Below, piece by piece: positions 48,701 to 62,864 of a stretch of DNA of 64,000 nt. The stretch covers positions 1,890,912 through 1,954,911 of the forward strand of contig NC_051102.1 of NCBI RefSeq assembly GCF_901709675.1, written 5' to 3'. This stretch comes from Syngnathus acus (lineage: Eukaryota; Chordata; Actinopteri; Syngnathiformes; Syngnathidae). Within the stretch, counting starts at the first letter, position 1. Each line of letters starts with the position of its first letter. The notes below the pieces were generated by a model. It ran no database searches. It was not told the DNA's origin and worked only from the letters and a program-made list of their open reading frames with translations. The translations under genes and the position numbers were made by a program.

Positions 48701-51512
48701 CAAAAAAAAAAAAAAAAAAACTGCTTTCCATCGCCTTCATTACCATCAGAATAAAAGTGTCTGAGAAGCAAAGTTAGCAAAGAATGTAGACACCTCGCTG
48801 GCTGCTTTGTACAATCATCAATCCTCCAACATGGTTGGGAGGGAGAAAAAAAAAACCATGCATATTTAAATTAATTCTGTGATGGCGCCTACAAAAGGAA
48901 GCTGCCATCCGTCAGGACACCTTGCAGAAAAACTCTATTAAATCGGAGTCAGCTGGGAACCGGGGAGAAAAAAAATGAGTGAAGAACTAAATGATTGCTT
49001 CCAATTAAGTTGTTTATCTCACCGAGGAACGTCTGTGCCTGCTTCTCTTTGGTCCGAGTGCGCACGCCAATCAGGCCCGACCGACTGAGTCACTCAAGAA
49101 TGACGAGCCGTGATCGGCACATGGCTCGTCTCTGGAATAAGGATGGGCAACGCAACAAAACACAAGTCTCTCTGGAACTGAATGTGATGGGGCGCAGGAG
49201 ATATCATACACGTTATGGAGAGCGAACAACAAAAATGAATTGCTGAAGGAAGTTTTGTGCATGAAAGTTACCCTCCTTAGCAACAGGAAGCAGATAAAAC
49301 AATTAGTTAAGTTTTGAGACGAAAACAAATTGCTGTGGATCTGTTCGAAAAGCAAAGAAGCAAGATTCAGTGAAGGATTATTTGGAACAAATTTAGATAT
49401 TTACATAAAAAATGGATTTCACTACTTGGCAACGGAAAGAGAGGACACAGTACAAGCCCAATGAGTATCTGTCCAAACAAGCTGCTGTGGACATAAAAAC
49501 AGGAAGTTAACAGAAGATCTAAGTTTGGTGCTGAATTAATTTGGCCAAAAAAATAAATATGCACTCCTCGTCCACTGCAGAGGACACAAAATAAGCTCAA
49601 CCAGCCTGTCATTTAAACATGTTGCTGTAGAACAGCAAGGAAACAGGAAGTTGGTTTCACAACTTGGCAGCACAGTGGCCACAAGCAGCGGGGCCATTTC
49701 GTACCCAATTCACCTTTCAATTAATATTTAATGAAAATTCCATAAATATTGAACAAATATTCGACTTTTGCCTCTCACGCCATGACAACAGTTTATGAAG
49801 GGCATTTGGACACTGGACAATTTAGGTTAGCGCTAGCTAGCTGGCACTACAGGATACAAATGGATTAACAGAACTAAAGCAAAACAAAAAACCTCCTGCA
49901 CAACATTGCATATACTCATAGGGTGTTGGAATAAGATGGATACAATTACTAGCGGTCTGCCTAAATGGGCAGCAGGAGAGAGATGTAAACAGATAGTAAC
50001 TACAATGAGAACAAAGTTAAGAGTGGAATTATTTAGCAAAATGGATTTCACTTCTTTGTTTCAGAATGCGGAGTACACAGTTAGCGCAAGCCCAAACAGT
50101 CTCCCGCCTAAACGGGCTGCAGTGGCGACTGAAGAAGCATTTCTTTTTTCTTTTTTTTTCCCAACAAAAGCCCATCCTAGTAGAGACATCAGAGCAAAAA
50201 AAAAAAAAAAACTTTCAGGAAGGAAAATGCTAGCTGTCGTATGGCGGAGAAGCAAGTCCGACACAACAAGTGATTTATTGTTGTCTCCGAGCATCCCGGG
50301 AATCAGAAGACAAGCATGGAGGATGAGGAGGCGATGTGTGGAGCAAAAAAAAAAAAAAAAGAGCAACAAAAGGTTAAATTTGAAGATGATTTCTAGGGGC
50401 TGAAACTGGGGGGGGTGCAAGTGGACCAACACTGTGCGTGATCTGATTAGCACATGAGCTGTTAGCACGTCCCCTCCATAGCAAACACTCGAGCCCGCCG
50501 TGCGGCTAATCCGTCACCTCACAAGGGAAAGAGTGAAACATTGATTTCTTCCTGGTTTACATATTTACACACACACACACACACTCCCTCACACACGCGT
50601 GTGCAATTAGGAGAGCGTTTATCGACAGTTGCAGCACCGTTGGGAGCCCCCGCCAATAAATCTCTGCACCCTCACTAAAGTAGGACAAGATGAGGCACAT
50701 TTATGTTGTGTGACTGAATAAGCACTACTTTTTAATAATAAAAAATATTTGATAATTTAACAAGACTTGTTCAAAGTTTCCTTCAGATCTGCATTCTCTC
50801 CATCTATTGATGCTGTAGGCGTGTGCAATATCGCCCTCAACAGCACCACTGCGGTAGTGCTTCTTTAGTCGGTCAGCCAACTTTTAAATAAGAGCTTTAA
50901 AAAATATATTTGGGAGATGAATCGATTAGATGGGTCATCCATTAGGGTTCATCAGAGGCTAAATGGATTAATGTGCTCATCGGATGTCAATATGAGCCCT
51001 TTCAGGACCTTCGGGCATTATAATACTGCGCATTCCCACAACTTTCTCCTCTCCAAATCAATTGTACATGGAAATTATTAGACTGGCATGGTAAACAGCA
51101 TCAAAACATCGTGAGAAACACATTCGTTGCCGTGAAAGCTGACTGTTGCATGAAATAAATCCAAATTTTTTAGCTCGACTTCGGCTTTTACCTTCTTATT
51201 TTCGCAGGTGACACGGGGAATCCGTTTGAGGTTAATCACATTAGACAGGGCAACTTATAAAGATAAAGTTAGACGCACACAAACACTGAACACCCTCAAC
51301 TTGACCGTCGCCCGGTGACCGTGCCCGGTTACAGGGTCGCACCTGTTCGGAATCATCCACGTATCAAATCAAATTATCCTAATAATTGAAAAAAATGAAA
51401 AATTCTGCGACAGTGTATGTATCAGGCGCGCTGACTTACCTTTAAAAACTTCTCCCCGGGCGGATAGCAGCAGCGTGAAGGTGGCAAACCACCAACCGAC
51501 AACTTTATCCAT
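5859..51512 (-). CDS. ptprm: ptprm, receptor-type tyrosine-protein phosphatase mu, coding exons 1-7 (partial; 3' part outside window)
   Basis: This is the 5' part of a type IIB receptor protein tyrosine phosphatase, a plasma-membrane protein that mediates homophilic cell-cell adhesion and dephosphorylates phosphotyrosine on junctional partners. Seven exons (51512-51440, 26459-26337, 17062-16788, 13728-13650, 11681-11566, 10499-10325, 6152-5859) all have AG acceptors and GT donors, and their phases join into 1135 nt without a stop. In order they give a signal peptide (about residues 1-20), a MAM domain (about 22-183, with Cys27, Cys36, Cys97 and Cys183), an Ig-like domain (184-280) and the first fibronectin III domain (281-378). 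Among the family members (PTPRM, PTPRK, PTPRT, PTPRU), the segments CGYSQ, SDPWMPS, RRFIGTF and [10 protein letters not shown] match PTPRM best by recalled comparison. The transmembrane and phosphatase regions lie beyond position 1. If the fish has two ptprm copies, I cannot tell which one this is. Confidence 0.95.
6153..10324 (-). other. ptprm intron 6
   Basis: The intron is 4.2 kb with GTGAGT donor and CCCCTCCAG acceptor. It contains short simple sequence (C-run and A-run near 8167-8192, CA run near 8361-8373, AG-rich stretch 9445-9495) but no recognisable exon, RNA gene or intact mobile element. ORFs here are short and show no family similarity. Confidence 0.7.
10325..10499 (-). CDS. ptprm: ptprm exon 6: second half of the Ig-like domain
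   Basis: The exon is 175 nt with acceptor TTCAAACAG and donor GTGAGT. It encodes [20 protein letters not shown], then [20 protein letters not shown]. It carries the second Ig cysteine (YRC, preceded by the D-S-G-R of strand F) and a sequon (NTT). RRFI and the [10 protein letters not shown] end align with human PTPRM RRFI and ISNYAELVVK. The exon ends in phase 1. Confidence 0.95.
10500..11565 (-). other. ptprm intron 5
   Basis: The intron is 1.07 kb with GTGAGA donor and CAAACAG acceptor. The part next to exon 5 is filled by a degenerate GACCAAG-type repeat. Nothing else is recognisable. Confidence 0.8.
11140..11535 (+). repeat. Degenerate AGACCAAG(TCA) minisatellite
   Basis: Words such as GAGACCAAG, CAAGACCAAG and GTCAAGAC recur across about 400 bp with a loose period near 11-12 bases. 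The plus strand is purine-rich and the repeats are too diverged for an exact copy number. Confidence 0.7.
11566..11681 (-). CDS. ptprm: ptprm exon 5: first half of the Ig-like domain
   Basis: The exon is 116 nt from an acceptor TTGTTCTTAG to a donor GTGAGA. Joined to the last base of exon 4 it reads [20 protein letters not shown], then SFHC...RLWLQ. This contains the first Ig cysteine (SFHC) and the TPHF...VEVNAGQ signature found in all type IIB receptor phosphatases. The exon ends in phase 0. Confidence 0.93.
11682..13649 (-). other. ptprm intron 4
   Basis: The intron is 2.0 kb. The stretch 12050-12300 is rich in GGTTAGG/GAGTT words and includes two adjacent GGGTTA units, which look like low-complexity sequence. 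No coding or RNA feature is seen. Confidence 0.75.
13650..13728 (-). CDS. ptprm: ptprm exon 4: end of the MAM domain
   Basis: The exon is 79 nt between an acceptor CTCCCCCAG and a donor GTAAGT. It encodes 26 residues, [20 protein letters not shown], then VQGHQC, plus one base. The final Cys183 pairs with Cys97 in the family's second MAM disulfide. The length agrees exactly with human PTPRM. One position in the LAI(D)EV motif carries Lys instead of the usual Asp. Confidence 0.92.
13729..16787 (-). other. ptprm intron 3
   Basis: The intron is 3.1 kb. No repeats of note are visible between about 14700 and 15500, where TAATTA-type motifs cluster in otherwise complex sequence. This is compatible with a regulatory element but is not proof of one. 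The remainder shows no recognisable feature. Confidence 0.7.
16788..17062 (-). CDS. ptprm: ptprm exon 3: central MAM domain
   Basis: The exon encodes FMMVNTSGR...[12 protein letters not shown]...PVWNVS...[13 protein letters not shown], the core of the MAM domain used for homophilic binding. N-glycosylation sequons are visible at about N73, N93, N122 and N132. The donor GTGAGG follows TACCAG at 16788. The acceptor is ambiguous: two AG sites six bases apart (exon start 17062 or 17056) both keep the frame and differ by two residues. The longer form (275 nt) is one residue longer than human PTPRM here, and the shorter form (269 nt) is one residue shorter. Confidence 0.93.
17127..17198. mobile_element. 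Short MITE-like repeat with AACTCATT termini
   Basis: The stretch starts CAACTCATTCACTGCCA and ends GTCAGTGGTAATGAGTTA, so its ends form an imperfect inverted repeat about 16 bases long around a short centre containing GACGTCTATAG. Similar AACTCATTCACTGCCA-ended copies are common in fish genomes. No coding capacity. Confidence 0.55.
24937..26045. mobile_element. Non-autonomous DNA transposon with TACCGTATTTTCCG ends
   Basis: The left end (ACCGTATTTTCCGCCCTAAA, then AGGCGCACC) and the right end are perfect reverse complements for about 30 bases. TA dinucleotides flank both ends (24935-24936 and 26046-26047), as expected for a TA target duplication. The subterminal motif ATAAGGCGCACYGG recurs inside each end. 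The interior is mostly a 251-bp tandem array. There is no transposase ORF. The superfamily cannot be fixed from the sequence alone. Confidence 0.75.
25127..25790 (+). repeat. 251-bp tandem repeat, about 2.6 copies, inside the transposon
   Basis: Copies start at TGTAAACAATCGCG at 25127, 25378 and 25629, giving a period of exactly 251. The copies differ by only a few substitutions (for example ATGATCA/ATGATCG, GTATG/GTACG), so the amplification is recent. The third copy breaks off after GAAATAGCCT near 25790. Confidence 0.92.
26150..26245 (+). mobile_element. LINE 3' UTR remnant
   Basis: The stretch reads CAAATTCCTTGTTTGGCATG...ACATGGTGAATAAAAATTC and ends in TTGAATCTTGAA. This is the usual 3' UTR and tail form of fish L2-like LINEs. 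Only the extreme 3' end is present. Confidence 0.55.
26337..26459 (-). CDS. ptprm: ptprm exon 2: N-terminal part of the MAM domain
   Basis: The exon is 123 nt, preceded by a TTTGTCACAG acceptor and followed by a GTAAGG donor. It encodes DCNF...[17 protein letters not shown]...SDPWMPS. Cys27 and Cys36 fall at exactly the same residue numbers as in human PTPRM, where they form the first MAM disulfide. The DPWMPS segment is characteristic of the mu paralogue, not of kappa, T or U. Confidence 0.95.
30999..31175 (+). repeat. GAAGAA-rich stretch followed by (CCA)n
   Basis: A purine tract of GAAGAAGAAG type (about 31003-31065) is followed by a run of A (31097-31111) and by a C-run that leads into about nine CCA units (31141-31171). 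Confidence 0.85.
33399..33780 (+). mobile_element. Non-autonomous hAT transposon with 8-bp target site duplication
   Basis: The element starts CAGGGATGCGCAA and ends TTTGCCCACCCCTG, whose reverse complement is CAGGGGTGGGCAAA. It is flanked on both sides by the identical octamer GTCTAAAT (33391-33398 and 33781-33788), the target duplication length of hAT elements. GATCGCGATCGACCGGTCGA-type palindromes lie just inside the left end and GAGCTCGCGAGC inside the right end. An 18-codon remnant starting at 33600 ([18 protein letters not shown], then stop) resembles the N-terminus of hAT-type transposases. The catalytic region has been lost. Confidence 0.9.
33662..33699 (+). repeat. (TA)n microsatellite inside the hAT remnant
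   Basis: About 19 TA units, followed by a run of A. They sit where the transposase coding region was lost. Confidence 0.95.
34207..36088 (+). repeat. 940-bp direct tandem duplication, two nearly identical copies
   Basis: Copy 1 begins at TCTTATTGCAGGCT at 34207 and copy 2 at 35147. The second copy ends at GCATGTTCT near 36088. The only difference I find is one A fewer in an A-run in copy 2 (about 34376 versus 35316). TCT is shared at the junction. Each copy carries a perfect 14-bp inverted repeat and a (TTTA)n tract. The unit has no recognised coding content. It is either a very recent duplication or an assembly error. Confidence 0.95.
34880..34905 (+). repeat. (TTTA)n microsatellite, repeated in copy 2 at about 35820-35845
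   Basis: About six TTTA units, present with the same length in both copies of the 940-bp duplication. Confidence 0.9.
36185..36425 (+). repeat. Probable old interspersed repeat
   Basis: The stretch reads TTTGTAACGCACTTTACATT, then ...TTTCAAAGTGCTACATAG... and ...GTGAGTTTTAAGTCCGGTTT. Phrases of this kind (a 'cgcactttacattc ... aaagtgctacata' core) are frequent in fish genomic DNA. I could not assign a class. Confidence 0.35.
40774..40881 (+). repeat. (CA)n microsatellite, compound
   Basis: About 100 bases of CA units interrupted by TCACACGCACGCATG and ACATACACTCACATAT blocks. The long ORFs here (HTHTHT, CVCVCV) are artefacts of the repeat. Confidence 0.95.
42170..43342. mobile_element. TACCGTATTTTTCGG-ended DNA transposon, copy A
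   Basis: The left end is CCGTATTTTTCGGACTATAA, then GTCGC, after TA (42168-42169). The right end is CGGAGCGACTTTTAGTAAAA, then AAAATACGG, before TA (43343-43344). The subterminal motif GGAGCGACTTATA recurs near the right end. The interior has a 119-bp tandem array and an AT-rich part with GACGTCAG and GTGACACAGATGG words. There is no transposase gene. A second copy (B) follows in reverse orientation 16 bases away. Confidence 0.75.
42532..42825 (+). repeat. 119-bp tandem repeat, about 2.5 copies, inside transposon copy A
   Basis: Units begin ATGGCTTTTACGCACGCCCG (or a close variant) at 42532, 42651 and 42770, a period of 119. They are GC-rich in an AT-rich setting. A single related unit lies in copy B near 44000-44140 on the opposite strand. 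ORFs through it repeat every 119 bases in shifting frames and are not genes. Confidence 0.9.
43359..44174. mobile_element. TACCGTAATTTTCGG-ended DNA transposon, copy B, inverted relative to copy A
   Basis: It starts CCGTAATTTTCGGACTATAA, then GTCGCACCGGAG, and ends GCGACTTATAGTCCGAAAAT, then TACGG, with TA on both sides (43357-43358 and 44175-44176). The termini are near-perfect inverted repeats. Its interior is the reverse complement of much of copy A, for example CGCGTGCGCCCTGACGTCAG against CTGACGTCAGGGCGCACGCG. Non-autonomous. Confidence 0.8.
44182..44434 (+). repeat. 124-bp tandem repeat, about two copies
   Basis: AAAAACTTGG(G/A)TAAAAGTT starts at 44182 and again at 44306, and the following sequence (ATATGTGAGAAAATTAAAT, AACAGATGAAGTGA, ATTTAATATGAATGTAGC, AAATTTCTAAAAAGTGG) repeats with few differences. 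It begins right beside the end of transposon copy B. Confidence 0.9.
47345..50130 (+). repeat. Region of highly degenerate related segments
   Basis: A set of phrases recurs in similar order: CCTAAACGGGCTGCTGT or close variants (about 47411, 47618, 49475, 49620, 49960, 50106), GAAACAGGAAGT (47785, 49495, 49641), TTTCACTACTTGGCAAC or ACTACTTGGTAGCA (47585, 47850, 49420, 49660) and AAGTTTGGTGTGGGATTATT (47430, 47665, 49520). Spacing is irregular. It looks like the decayed remains of a tandem or dispersed family, not a gene. Confidence 0.5.
50565..50585 (+). repeat. (AC)n microsatellite
   Basis: About ten AC units. Confidence 0.9.
51440..51512 (-). CDS. ptprm: ptprm exon 1: start codon and signal peptide
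   Basis: The start codon is ATG at 51512-51510. It is the first ATG in this frame after an in-frame TAA in the upstream leader, which decides the start. The exon encodes 24 residues plus one base. A charged MDK start is followed by a hydrophobic core ([11 protein letters not shown]) and a small-residue stretch ending in SARG, which is a typical secretory signal peptide. The following EVFKG matches the ETFSG seen at the same place in human PTPRM. The exon ends in phase 1 at a GTAAGT donor (51439-51434). Confidence 0.9.
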
Positions 51513-51850
51513 GTCGACCGCTCCGAGGCGACCGCGGGGTTGGCAAAACAAAACTCTTCGGCGCTTGTCTCGCAACTTGGACGGCTCGAATCCTTAAAAA
51601 TAAATAATGAGCAAAAAAAACCTCCTTGGTCGTCCCTTTTTATGCTTTGTTTATAGGCGAGCTGTCGAAGCTCCGTTGCTGCTGCTGCTGATCCTTCTCC
51701 TCCTCCTTGTTCCGCGTCCACACTCGTAGGAGGACCGTGAGTGAGTCGATTGCACACTTGCGCGTGGATGGAGTGAGTGGCGCCTTGGCGGCTGTGTACG
51801 GGGCCCGTGGCCGGGAGAGGGCGTGTGTGAGCAGGGTAGACGGAGAAGTC
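51513..51850 (-). promoter_or_regulatory. Probable ptprm 5' leader and promoter region
   Basis: This stretch lies directly upstream of the ptprm start codon on the minus strand. It has a GC-rich leader (CCCGCGGTCGCCTCGGAGCG), an in-frame stop before the ATG, two TATA-like words about 10 bases apart (CTATAAAC near 51655 and CATAAAAAG near 51640) and a CAG/CAA-rich stretch (51665-51690). The transcription start is not determinable from sequence, so the split between promoter and leader is inferred. Confidence 0.4.
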
Positions 51851-54355
51851 AATCATCCCAAGCAATAATTTAGTTTTGTGGCTAATGAATACAGTTGTCT
51901 ACTAATATAAGAGTAGATTAATTATCGTTTAAAATGGAAAGTGATGAGTAAAAAAACATATACGCCACGGGGTATGACGTCATAGAAAAGAGCAACAAAA
52001 ACATGGTCCACCCTGTGACTGCAGATGAATAGAGAACAGCCAGTATTATTTGAGGTTTAAAGTAATAACGGTGAAGAAAACATCAACTTTAAAAGCATAA
52101 ATGTGCTTATTAATACAGAGGATACTATGTGTCACTTAGCAGGCATGATTTGTAATTGTTTTGGCCACTGCCTCTTTGTGCATTGTCATGCCTACAGCCC
52201 TCAAAATGACAAGGAATGTACAAAAATACTAACTGGAGCACAAATGTCTGCTTTATGCGCCGCACTGGCCAACATCCTGTGCAGCTGAACCACTGATATT
52301 GACATTGACATCATACAAATCCATACTCCTTTATCATATTTCTCTCCACCAACAGCGACGCAAAATCCATTAAACAGACATAATGAGATAAATGAGAGGG
52401 AGTAGTTAAGTGTCAACCTTGTGATGTTTGTCAATAGGTGCTATTGTGAGGTTTCTTCAGTGTCTTGCGGAGCAATGGCACAGTTTCATACTGAGAACAG
52501 GAAAGAGACTTGCTTTTTAATTAACCTCCTTGATTGTCAAAGGCTCTGTGAGGCACTGATGAGCTGTCATAACACATCCAATGATATTACTGTTTTTTTA
52601 CGTCACCTTTAAATTTGGGCTTGTTGAAGATGATGATAACCATAGAACAGGAAATGAAACCTACGTATGTACCATGACACAAAAATGATTCTTGACTGTT
52701 ACAACAGCAATATTCATAATTACTCCTCAAAATTGGAGGAAATAACAAACTAAAGAAATGAGGTAGGGAGGACAGACAAAATCAGCAATGAGAGGGATCC
52801 AAAGAAAACTAACATTAAATTTAAGCAGGAAGAAAAGGAGACTGAGAGTTGAATGTGTTGCTGTAGGACTGTAGCAAGTGAAACAATCACTTATAATCAC
52901 TGTATAGTCCGAATTGCCACAGCAGTAGCAATATGAGTAATTTAATTATTTACTTCCAAAATGGTCACGCTTACATATTTTATGGCTTAATAATGATCTA
53001 AGTGCTGTTTATATCTCCACTAAAGATGGTGTAGTAATGATGTTTGACTCATCCTTATTTTGATGGTGATTGTTTTCAGTAGAAGCTGACTATTGGATAT
53101 GATCTTATAATGATGATGTTTCTTTGCTTTTGTTTTTCTCCATTTATGGGCAAGGAACCATCTACAGTCACTTTGGTGAACATGTTTTTCTACATGGGAA
53201 AAAAAAGCGGTTTAGTTTTACAAAGGCAAAATGGTCATGTTATGTGCTCCAATAAGACTGGATTTTTATTAGTATTTATTATTATTTTATTTTTGTTATG
53301 GAAATTCAGAATGAATCAGCCCCAGGATGGAGCAATGTGAGACATTGATTGATGTAACATTTAGCCAAAAGACACATTTGTGGTCATGTGACCAGGACGT
53401 GATCTGGCAGCTGCGCTGTAAGTGTTTTAAAATCTTGTTCAGCATTGTCTGTGTCAAAGAGGGAAGACTCTCCTTCTTTGACACATGAAATAACCAGTAA
53501 GCTCCAGCAGAGGTCACTTTTTTTCTTGGTGTTGAACTGAGAATAAAGACCAGAGAATCTTGGAAAGTTTACAGTTGATCGTGTTCTCGAAACTATTACA
53601 ATGGTGATAAAATATTTACAGAAATAAATAAAGCAATAATATTACAAGCAAACATTCAAGTGAATGAAATCAGAACCTCAATGGACACATTTGTTGCAAC
53701 AACAAAAAACTGGATAGTGACATGAAATAACCAGATGAGTAATTTTTATTTTTTATTTTGCTTTAATCCTTCAAACAAAATGGTAAAAAAAAAAAAAAAC
53801 TTAATTCAAATCTCACAATGTGATGATTAGCCTCCTGTTTTATTTGAGCATTTTACTACTTATTCATAATTAACTTCCCAGCACAAATGTGTCACTGACA
53901 ATTCCATTATGGACCTTTAGAAATCCTTCAGTAATGCATCTCACACTGGAGGTATTTCTTGTCAGCTCCTTGTTGCATAAGTTTTCCCCTTCTGCTCTAC
54001 TGTTCTTTCCACTGCCTGATCCCCGTGACCTGAATGCAACAAACCATGTCTGCTATCCACCTCTGCACCAACCACTCGCCACTAATCAGCCTCCAAATGT
54101 GGACTTGTAAAATTTTGTCGCCTCCTTTTAACCCTTAACTGCGGATTACGCTCACACGCGCGTTCGGCATAGCGCGCGTGTTGGCGGTTTGTAGTTGTTT
54201 ATTTACAGCCAACGACACTTTAAATCTATTTGTGTGCCTAAAAAATGCCCTGTGATGTAACAGTGACTGTGGAATCCGTGGTGGGCCGGGTATTTGTTTG
54301 AGGCGTGAGCGTCCACGTGTCCGCCGTCGGCCGGGTGCCGGTCATCGACGGCGCC
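51851..54355. other. Intergenic region between ptprm and lrrc30
   Basis: About 2.5 kb of AT-rich sequence with an A-run near 53787 and no recognisable gene. The 3' UTR of lrrc30 must begin at its left-facing end (54355 downward), but no convincing polyadenylation signal was singled out. Confidence 0.6.
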
Positions 54356-61680
<7,325 letters not shown>

Positions 61681-61689
61681 GAGCCCTCA

Positions 61690-62102
61690 AAATGTCATCG
61701 CGTCACGATGTCCGCGTCGACCAATTACATCCCCGACCCGAATCCTTATTATACGACGAACAGCCACGTTGTCCAATCGTACACTTACAATCGCCCTTGG
61801 TGCACGCCTTCTTTCTGGATTTGGCCAATTGGGACGGAGCAGTAATTACTAATTCATTACAATACGAAGGGGAGTGACGCAGTTGCTGAAAACCAAAAGC
61901 TACCCGCGTAAGACCTGAAAAAACCTCCGTAAATCTCTTCCGGGTGTCCGGCCACAAATCTCAGAAACAACGCAGAGGACATCGCCGGTTGTGTGGACTG
62001 GGGCTGTATGTGCCATTCGTTGCGCTCCTTGAGATTCGGGTGCCATTCCGGTTGGAGGTTGCGGTCGTCCGCGAGGACTCGATGCGATAACCAGAGCGAG
62101 AC
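61690..62102 (+). promoter_or_regulatory. Probable rheb promoter and 5' leader
   Basis: The region directly upstream of the rheb start contains CCAAT at 61721, 61773 and 61825 (each 52 bases apart), a CRE-like GCGTCACGATG near 61700, and an ETS-like CTCTTCCGGGTG near 61936. No TATA box stands close to the start. This fits a TATA-less housekeeping promoter. Two ATGs precede the rheb start: 62008 (long, out of frame, overlapping the start) and 62082 (a two-codon ATG CGA TAA reading frame). Whether they are in the mRNA depends on the unknown transcription start. Confidence 0.5.
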
Positions 62103-62154
62103 ATGCCGCAGCCTAAGTCACGAAAGCTCGCCATCCTCGGATACCGATCCGTAG
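62103..62154 (+). CDS. rheb: rheb exon 1: GTP-binding protein Rheb, N-terminus
   Basis: Rheb is a small Ras-family GTPase that activates mTORC1 on lysosomal membranes and is switched off by the TSC1-TSC2 complex. This 52-nt exon encodes MPQPKSRKLAILGYRSVG, ending in phase 1 at a GTGAGA donor. The P-loop GYRSVG(KS) carries Arg15 at the position equivalent to Ras Gly12, a hallmark of Rheb. The sequence differs from human RHEB by only two conservative changes in this stretch (S4P and I9L, by recalled comparison). The intron position inside the P-loop glycine (G18) matches the vertebrate RHEB gene. Confidence 0.93.
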
Positions 62155-62792
62155 GTGAGAACCGGTTACACGACAAGACTTGGGTTGTTCCTTCCCGGGA
62201 AAAGGATGCATGCTCCGGCCGGGGCTAGGCTGTAGCGGGCCCTGGGTACTCACAGCATCCCTCCCTACACCAGGTGAAGGCGTCCCCGGCACCAGGCCTC
62301 CGCCTTAAAACCAAAACGGTCAACATTTTTTGCATACTTTCGCCGTCAAACGACAAAACCACACACACCCCTCCGGCTTACGCTAATGCGCGACGAGCGG
62401 ATGGATTTGACGCATGACTGGCTGGTCATGTCACTGCGAGCTGGCGCAGTTGAAAAATTAAGGGTAGCGTGATGGATGCTTGACTCTTCCGTTAATAGTG
62501 TCTTTTTTTTGGTTCCATAATCCTGCCATAGACAATGCTACATTAACTCATCAGCAGTGAGAACCAAATGTTCTAAGGGTTAAGCGTTAATGTGTTTATA
62601 TAACCATAAATTGTGATGCCAATAAACTGGGTAGGCCAAAAGTAGGTAAACGCTTGAAAGAATATGTTCTTGGTTACATTTACACTTATTGTTCTTGTAT
62701 AACACGAGGTAATACATTCCACTCACCGAGGGTGTGAATAATTCTATGATGATGCAAAACCATTAAACCATATGCGTTTTCTTCTTTTACAG
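62155..62792 (+). other. rheb intron 1
   Basis: The intron is 638 bp with GTGAGA donor and TTCTTCTTTTACAG acceptor. The first 170 bases are GC-rich, the rest AT-rich. Nothing else is recognised. Confidence 0.9.
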
Positions 62793-62864
62793 GAAAGTCC
62801 TCTTTGACCATTCAGTTTGTCGAGGGCCAGTTTGTCGACTCCTATGACCCCACAATAGAAAATA
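62793..62864 (+). CDS. rheb: rheb exon 2: end of P-loop and switch I
   Basis: The exon is 72 nt, completing Gly18 and encoding KSSLTIQFVEGQFVDSYDPT, then IEN and one base. It holds the P-loop Lys19 and Ser20 that bind phosphate and Mg2+, and the switch I effector loop around YDPTIEN with Thr38. It ends at a GTAAGT donor in phase 1, as expected for the Thr that follows. The remaining exons (switch II, the guanine-specificity motifs and the C-terminal CaaX box) lie past 64000. By this identity it is rheb and not the more distant paralogue rhebl1. Confidence 0.94.

Larger units (their letters stand above)
26460..51439 (-). other. ptprm intron 1
   Basis: The intron is 25.0 kb with GTAAGT donor and TTTGTCACAG acceptor. 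A long first intron is usual for this gene. It holds most of the mobile elements and tandem repeats listed separately (31.1, 33.4-33.8, 34.2-36.1, 36.2, 40.8, 42.2-44.4 and 47.3-50.1 kb). Between them (about 26.5-31.0, 31.2-33.3, 36.5-40.7, 41.0-42.1 and 44.5-47.3 kb) I see complex non-coding DNA with no supportable gene. Confidence 0.8.
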
